NCBI GenBank assembly: GCA_964545855.1
Contig: CAZJHD010000027.1
Coordinates: 1 to 53,080 of the forward strand
From: CAZJHD01 sp964545855
Lineage (GTDB): Bacteria > Planctomycetota > UBA1135 > JACQFD01
Direction of reading: 5' to 3'
DNA length: 53,080 bases
This document shows positions 48,535 through 53,080 of the stretch, piece by piece (positions within the stretch are counted from its first letter, which is position 1; the number at the start of each line of letters is the position of its first letter). The notes below the pieces were generated by a model, which saw nothing but the letters and a program-made list of their open reading frames with translations, did not search any database and was not told the origin of the DNA. Both the position numbers and the translations under genes were made by a program.

Positions 48535-49896
48535 TCAGTGCGCCGCGTCGAGGGGCGCTCGCCGGCACCACTTGGACGGGATGCCCAGGTCCGCGCGGTA
48601 CTTGGCGACCGTGCGGCGCGCGACGAGGAAGCCCAACGTGCGCAGCTGCCGGACGACGTCGCCGTCGCCGAGAGGACAGGCCGGATCCTCGGCCGCGAAC
48701 GCACCTCGGATCGCCTCCTTCAGGTCGTCCCGCGTCGCCGTCTCTCCGTGGGTCGTCGACACCGCGGCACCGAAGAAGTCGCGGAGGCGGTGGACGCCCC
48801 AGGGCGACTCCATCCACTTCCCCGCCACCGCGCGGCTCACGGTGCTCGCGTGGATCCCCAGGGAGTCGGCGAGGTCGATCATGCGGAGCGGGCGCACGTG
48901 CCGGGGTCCGTGCTGGAGGAAGGCCGGCTGGCGCTCCAGGAGTCCGCGGGAGACGCGAAGGAGGGTCGCGCGGCGCTGCGCGACGGCGTCCAGGAATCCA
49001 CGCGCCGCCTCGATCCGCTCCCGGAGATGGGCCCGGATCTCGGGCGGGTTCCTTCGGTCGCGCGCGGCGTCGAGCACGGCGGGATCGATCTCGAGATCGT
49101 CCGCCGTCGAGCCTTCGAGGCGCAGGTCGAAGCCAGCGTCGCGCGTCTCGACGATCACCTCCGGGCGAACGCGCTCCGTTCGCTCCGTGGCGAATCCCGC
49201 GCCCGGCCGCGGACGGAGCCGCCCCAGCTTTCCGAGGAGGCACTCCAGGTCCTCGCGCGACACGGCGAGGGCGCGGGCGACGTCGTCGCGACGCTGGTGC
49301 GCGAGGTCGGACAGATGATCGCGGAGGAGCCTCTGGAGGAGCTCGGCGTCGGGATCGAGCGCCGCCTGCCGAAGGAGCGCGTCGAGGGGACCTTCGGCGC
49401 CGACGCCCGGGGGGTCGAGCCGCGCGAGGAGCCGTTCCGCCTCGTCCCACTCGGCGTCGCTCGGACACGGTTCGAGCGCGGACCCGAGATCCGCGCGCGA
49501 CGCGGTTCGGAACCCGCTCTCGTCGAGGGACGCCACCAGGAGGTGCAGCAGCGACGCGATGCGCGTCGGCGCCGCGAGGAGGGCGATCTGCTCGTGCAGG
49601 TGCGTCGCGAGCGTGCGTGGCTTCGCGTCGGGCGCCTCCGGCAGCACGTCGGCCTCGCGCGAAGCAGCGCGGCCACGCGGATGCTCGTCGCCACGGCGCC
49701 TCGATCGGTCGAGCCTGGGATCCGTCGCGGGGGCATCGCTCCTGCAGAGCGCTTCGTTCTCGGCGAGAGCCGCCGAGACGACGTCGCCGAGCAGTGCCTG
49801 CGGGAGCTGCAGGACGTCGAGCGCCTGCAACATCCGAGGCAGCATCAGCATGCGCTGCTCGGGACGGAATTGGAGTGCGAGCTCCGGGGCGCTCAT
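48535..49896 (-). CDS. rpoN: RNA polymerase sigma-54 factor
   Basis: A 453-residue sigma-54. Region I (about 1-50, ELALQFRPEQRMLMLPRMLQALDVLQLP) binds activators. An acidic, variable region II follows. The core-binding domain and helix-turn-helix (DSLGIHASTVSRAVAGKWMESPWGVHRLRDFF) are intact. The RpoN box ARRTVAKYR (426-434) continues ADLGIPSKW. ATG at 49896 fits the family start; upstream codons are arginine-rich filler. It directs -24/-12 promoters activated by AAA+ proteins, none of which is encoded here. One candidate promoter is at 249-264. Confidence 0.95.
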   Translation of the reverse strand: MSAPELALQFRPEQRMLMLPRMLQALDVLQLPQALLGDVVSAALAENEALCRSDAPATDPRLDRSRRRGDEHPRGRAASREADVLPEAPDAKPRTLATHLHEQIALLAAPTRIASLLHLLVASLDESGFRTASRADLGSALEPCPSDAEWDEAERLLARLDPPGVGAEGPLDALLRQAALDPDAELLQRLLRDHLSDLAHQRRDDVARALAVSREDLECLLGKLGRLRPRPGAGFATERTERVRPEVIVETRDAGFDLRLEGSTADDLEIDPAVLDAARDRRNPPEIRAHLRERIEAARGFLDAVAQRRATLLRVSRGLLERQPAFLQHGPRHVRPLRMIDLADSLGIHASTVSRAVAGKWMESPWGVHRLRDFFGAAVSTTHGETATRDDLKEAIRGAFAAEDPACPLGDGDVVRQLRTLGFLVARRTVAKYRADLGIPSKWCRRAPLDAAH

Positions 49897-50081
49897 CGAG
49901 GGGAGGATCGGCGCGGCCGGGGAGCGACCGCGCGTCGTTCCTCGATCGGCGCGAGGCGCGCGCGCGCTTGAACGGGGGAGCGGCCGCGGACGACCTCGAC
50001 TACGTGGGGAGCCCGATTCCCGGCCCCCTTTCGAGGCGGCGGAGGGATCGCCCCCGCGCGCGCAGACGCGGGAGTCGGAGC

Positions 50082-50678
50082 TCAGATCTCGCGGCGCCCT
50101 TCGAAGGCGTCCGCGAGGATCGCGCGATTCAGGTACTCGATGCCCGTCCCCGTCGGGAGGCCCTTCGCCAGACGCGTCACGCGGACGCCCGAGCCGGCGA
50201 GCGCGTCGCGGATCGCGAGCGCGGTGCCGTCGCCCTCGAGGTCGGGGTCGGTCGCGATCACGACCTCGCGGACATCCTCCGAACGCACGCGCCGGACGAG
50301 CCGGTCGAGGTGGAGGCTCTCCCGGTCGGTGCCCTCGGCCGGATTCCACGCTCCGAGGAGGACGTGGTAGAGACCCCGATGCACGCCCGCTCGCTCGATG
50401 GCGTCCACGTCGCGCGGTTGCTCGACCACGCAGAGGAGGCTTCGGTCGCGGGCGTCGTCGGAGCACAGGGAGCAGGGGTCGCGGTCGGTCACGCCCGCGC
50501 AGCGCGCGCAGCGAAGGGTCCGGGTCCTCGCCTCCACGAGAGCGTCGGCGAGCGCACGGACCGCGTCCTCGGGCGAGCGGAGCACATGGAACGCCAGCCG
50601 CTCCGCCGTGCGGCGGCCCACGCCGGGGAATCGGCCGAACTCCTCGATCAGGCGCTCGAGCGAACGCGGGTACGGCAC
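50082..50678 (-). CDS. recR: Recombination protein RecR
   Basis: A 198-residue DNA-binding ring protein of the RecFOR pathway. It has the helix-hairpin-helix RFPGVGRRTAERLAFH, the zinc finger C57xxC60...C69xxC72, the Toprim segment LCVVEQPRDVDAIERAG and ATDPDLEGDGTA, and the C-terminal Walker-B-like RLAKGLPTGTGIEYLN. GTG start with a GGAGG site. Standard dnaX-ybaB-recR order. Confidence 0.96.
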   Translation of the reverse strand: MPYPRSLERLIEEFGRFPGVGRRTAERLAFHVLRSPEDAVRALADALVEARTRTLRCARCAGVTDRDPCSLCSDDARDRSLLCVVEQPRDVDAIERAGVHRGLYHVLLGAWNPAEGTDRESLHLDRLVRRVRSEDVREVVIATDPDLEGDGTALAIRDALAGSGVRVTRLAKGLPTGTGIEYLNRAILADAFEGRREI

Positions 50679-50703
50679 GGCGGCCTCCGTCGCGGGGCGG
50701 AGA

Positions 50704-51030
50704 TCAGAAGAGACCGGGCAGGTTCAGCCCGCCGGTCACTCGCTGCATCTCGGCCTTCTGGAGCTCGTCGGCCTTCTTCATGGCGGCGCTCACGGCCGCG
50801 AGGATCAGGTCCTCGAGCATCCCGGGATCCTCCGGGTCGATCGCGTCCTTGCGGATCTTGATCGAGACGAGCTCCTTCGCGCCGTTCACGACGGCGGTGA
50901 CGGCGCCTCCGCCCGAGGTGTCCGAGACGTTTCGTTCGCGAAGCTCGTCCTGAACGCGCTTCACCTCACGCTGCATCTTCTGCGCCTGTCGGAGCAGGCT
51001 GCCGATGTCACCGAATCCTCCGGCACTCAT
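50704..51030 (-). CDS. ybaB: YbaB/EbfC family nucleoid-associated protein
   Basis: A 108-residue DNA-binding protein. Characteristic features are LLRQAQKMQREVKRVQDELRE, GGGAVTAVVNGAKELVSIKI and DPEDPGMLEDLILAAVSAAMKKA. The ATG overlaps the dnaX stop (ATGA). Confidence 0.95.
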   Translation of the reverse strand: MSAGGFGDIGSLLRQAQKMQREVKRVQDELRERNVSDTSGGGAVTAVVNGAKELVSIKIRKDAIDPEDPGMLEDLILAAVSAAMKKADELQKAEMQRVTGGLNLPGLF

Positions 51031-52787
51031 GGGGTCTTGCCTCCCTGGGCTTGGTGGGGAGCCTGTGATCCGTGGGGTGCCCGGTTCGCCTCGGGCGGTC
51101 GATCATCCGGCGGCGCGACGCGGCCGACGATGCGACCCCGCGTCCGCTCCGCCACGGCGAGGACGGCGGGAGGCGGCGTTCCCTGCGGTGCGCCGCCGGC
51201 GGCGCCCGAGGATGCCTTCCCCGCCTGCGGGGCCGGCTCGTCACCGTGGGCGATCTCGATGCGGATCCCCGCGAGACGCGTTGCGAGGTGGCGCTCCGCA
51301 CCTCGGCGGTTCGCCTCGTCGTCCACGAGACCGCGCTCGAGCGGCGACAGCTCCGGCAGACGCACGCGAAGCGTCGTTCCCTCGAGCACTGCGGCCGTCC
51401 GCCGATCGCGGAGGATGCAGTCGAACTTCCTGCCCCTCTGTCCGAGGAGCTGCAGGAGTTCCTCGGCGGAGCAGGGCCCGGCGGCGGGATTCGCGCCGGC
51501 CGATCCGACGGCGCGCGCGGGTTGCGGCTCCGCTGCTCGCGCGCGCGCTGGCGCACCCTGCGCGGGGGCCGGCGGCGAGGCCGGGCGCACGATGCGCGGC
51601 GCCGCCGACGCTCCGCTCGGCGCGGGAGCCGTGGCCCCGGTGCCGAGTCTCCGCTCCATCGACTCGAGCCGCGCGAGGAGCGCGCCCACGGTCGCCACCT
51701 CGCCGGCGCGCGACGCGGCGAGGAGCGCGCTCTCGACGGAGGCTCGCGAGAGCGGACCTGCCTGTCGCGCGCGTTCCCGCGCATGGACCAAGTGGCGAAC
51801 GATCGCCTCCAAGCGGTCGGCGTCGGACGACTCGGCCTGGGCGGTGAGACGGAGACGGAGCTCGCCCAGCTCGGTGACGACGTCGGTCTCCGGCCCGCAG
51901 ACCGAGAGGGCGAGGAGCGATCGGAAGTGTTCGGCGAGCTGCGTCACGAGCTCCAGCATCTCCCCGCCGCTCGAGGCGTGGGCCGCGACGCGCCGGAGGA
52001 CCTCCGCGCGATCGCCTCCCAGGATCGCGGCCCCGAGCGCGAGGACGTCGTCGCGTCCTGCCGTGCCGGTGACGGCGGCGAGATCCGCTTCCGTCGGCTC
52101 CTGTCCCGAGAAGGCGAGGAGCTGGTCGAGGAGCGAGAGGCTGTCCCTCATCCCGCCGCGCGCGACGCGTGCGATCGACGCGAGGATCGGCTCCGCCACG
52201 GTCGCCCCCTCTCTCCGGCACACTTCGGCGAGCCGCGCGACGATCGCCGGCTCCTCGATGCGGCGGAACTCGAAGACCTGGCACCGCGAGCGAATCGTCT
52301 CGGGGATCTTCTCGGGTGCCGTCGTCGCGAAGACGAACTTGGCGTGCGGCGGCGGCTCCTCGAGCGTCTTCAGCAGCGCGTTGAAGGCGCCGCCCGACAG
52401 CATGTGGACCTCGTCGAGGATCGTGATCCGAAAGCGGCCACGCATCGGCCGGTAGGCCACCCGCTCGCGGAGCTCGCGAACGTTCTCGACGCCGTTGTTG
52501 GAGGCGGCGTCGATCTCGAGGACGTCCACGTCGTTCCCTTCCTCGATCGCGCGGCACGAGTCGCAGGCTCCGCAGGGCGTCGGCGTCGGCCCCTTCTCGC
52601 AATTCAGCGCGCGCGCGAGGATCCGCGCCGACGACGTCTTCCCCGTGCCACGCGAACCGATGAAGAGGAACGCGTGTCCGATGCGGCCGCTCGCGATCGC
52701 CTGCGCGAGCCCCCGGGAGACGGATTCCTGCCCCACCAGATCCTCGAAGGACCGAGGGCGGTATTTGCGCGCGAGGACGAGGTACAC
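51027..52787 (-). CDS. dnaX: DNA polymerase III subunit gamma/tau
   Basis: A 586-residue clamp-loader ATPase. It begins VYLVLARKYRPRSFEDLVGQ with a GTG at 52787. Walker A GSRGTGKT is at 44-51, the zinc module is CEKGPTPTPCGACDSC, and Walker B/DExx is LDEVHML with the sensor-1 region following. The tau-like tail is Ala/Pro-rich with a conserved C-terminal patch. No A-rich slippery heptamer was found, so a separate gamma form by frameshift is not predicted. An upstream start at 52910 would read through the SRP RNA gene and was rejected. Confidence 0.95.
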   Translation of the reverse strand: MYLVLARKYRPRSFEDLVGQESVSRGLAQAIASGRIGHAFLFIGSRGTGKTSSARILARALNCEKGPTPTPCGACDSCRAIEEGNDVDVLEIDAASNNGVENVRELRERVAYRPMRGRFRITILDEVHMLSGGAFNALLKTLEEPPPHAKFVFATTAPEKIPETIRSRCQVFEFRRIEEPAIVARLAEVCRREGATVAEPILASIARVARGGMRDSLSLLDQLLAFSGQEPTEADLAAVTGTAGRDDVLALGAAILGGDRAEVLRRVAAHASSGGEMLELVTQLAEHFRSLLALSVCGPETDVVTELGELRLRLTAQAESSDADRLEAIVRHLVHARERARQAGPLSRASVESALLAASRAGEVATVGALLARLESMERRLGTGATAPAPSGASAAPRIVRPASPPAPAQGAPARARAAEPQPARAVGSAGANPAAGPCSAEELLQLLGQRGRKFDCILRDRRTAAVLEGTTLRVRLPELSPLERGLVDDEANRRGAERHLATRLAGIRIEIAHGDEPAPQAGKASSGAAGGAPQGTPPPAVLAVAERTRGRIVGRVAPPDDRPPEANRAPHGSQAPHQAQGGKTP

Positions 52788-52808
52788 GGGCGGGCGGCGT
52801 TGTGAATC

Positions 52809-52923
52809 GACGGGCCGAACCCGGCTTGACCGCGGCACCCGAAGTCGAGCCCTTATGGCTGCTCGGTTCCCCGCCTGACCAGGTTCGGGTCGCTTCGTCG
52901 CACGGGGCAAGGTCCGACCCGTC
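52809..52923 (-). ncRNA. ffs: Signal recognition particle RNA (4.5S-type, small)
   Basis: About 115 bases. The conserved apical part reads GAACCTGGTCAGGCGGGGAACCGAGCAGCC (GGAA tetraloop closed by CGG/CCG, with the AGCAG/CAGG internal loop that binds Ffh); the span is given only in halves to identify motifs: CTGGTCAGG and GAGCAGCC. The 5' GACGGGTCGGACCT pairs with the 3' end over about 14 bases (some G-U). Position directly before dnaX is the classic ffs-dnaX-ybaB-recR synteny. The Alu-type 5' domain is absent. Confidence 0.88.
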
Positions 52924-52930
52924 GGCTCGC

Positions 52931-52936
52931 AGCATA
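52931..52936 (-). promoter_or_regulatory. Probable -10 box of the SRP RNA gene
   Basis: TATGCT on the minus strand ends eight bases before the predicted 5' end of the SRP RNA. No good -35 hexamer is visible at 16-19 bases. Confidence 0.45.
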
Positions 52937-52988
52937 CGCGACGGCGCCGGTTCCGCGCGCCTCCCCTTGGCTCCCCGTCGAAGAAGTC

Positions 52989-53040
52989 CTCCGAGGTCGT
53001 GAAAGAATCGGCGCCGGGCTTCGGCCGGCTGCGGCTTCGT
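52989..53040 (-). repeat. Right-end copy of the inverted repeat
   Basis: Reverse complement of the left-end copy at 1-62, without its ten-base insertion. The GCCGG/CCGGC hairpin is kept, while the T-run is broken (GATTCTTTC). It lies about 65 bases upstream of the SRP RNA gene. Confidence 0.6.
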
Positions 53041-53080
53041 TGCTCCTCCTCCGCAACTCTCCATGAGTTGCGTCGTCGTC

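Noticed and set aside
51027..52787. Programmed frameshift in dnaX to make a gamma form
   Set aside because: No A-rich slippery heptamer with a following stop was found.
52788..52910. Upstream start for dnaX at 52910
   Set aside because: It would translate through the SRP RNA gene, and the conserved dnaX N-terminus begins at the GTG at 52787.

Overview
The window is very GC-rich and almost fully coding. Nearly everything lies on the minus strand; only the first two genes are on the plus strand. Gene content points to a diderm bacterium with lipid A (LpxC-FabZ fusion), a BAM machine, Skp-like chaperone, outer-membrane secretin, type IV pili and many lipoproteins. The pilin style and Gly-rich Ig-like lipoproteins would suit Planctomycetota or a related deep lineage, but the phylum cannot be fixed from this window. 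No insertion sequence, prophage, CRISPR array or tRNA was seen.

Layout. (1) 1-2153, plus strand: a membrane-anchored HEAT-repeat protein coupled to a TatD-type DNase. (2) 2172-22153, minus strand: a surface-appendage locus. In transcription order it has three large lipoproteins, a prepilin peptidase carrying an inserted S4-like segment, an OmpA-family lipoprotein, an EF-G paralogue, PilT, a PilB-like protein without a P-loop, PilC, a TPR protein and two tandem pilins. A good sigma70-type promoter (22388-22417) heads it. (3) 22799-31231: aspartate carbamoyltransferase fused to a regulatory-chain zinc domain, then (transcribed in the order dnaB, bamA, skp-like, lpxC-fabZ, MocA-family) a replication and outer-membrane biogenesis run with start-stop overlaps. 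(4) 31505-40141: ribosomal proteins L9, S18, S6, peptidyl-tRNA hydrolase, L25, PRPP synthetase, GlmU, RNase E/G and its DUF2344 companion. (5) 40370-45405: pilM, pilN, a pilO/pilP-like fusion and the pilQ secretin. (6) 45644-49896: HPr, EIIA-Ntr, ribosome hibernation factor, TruA and sigma-54. (7) 50082-52923: recR, ybaB, dnaX and the SRP RNA.

How it fits together. Regions 2 and 5 supply most of a type IV pilus: platform PilC, retraction ATPase PilT, peptidase, pilins, alignment complex and secretin. A PilB with an intact nucleotide site is absent, so the extension motor should be elsewhere. Region 3 builds the outer membrane. Region 6 resembles the nitrogen-PTS/sigma-54 neighbourhood of proteobacteria.

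The most unusual items are the S4-like insertion in the prepilin peptidase, the PilB pseudo-ATPase, the three-part PyrB protein, charged tails on several housekeeping proteins, the Tat-type signal on the Skp-like protein, and a roughly 52-bp repeat in inverted orientation at both ends of the window.
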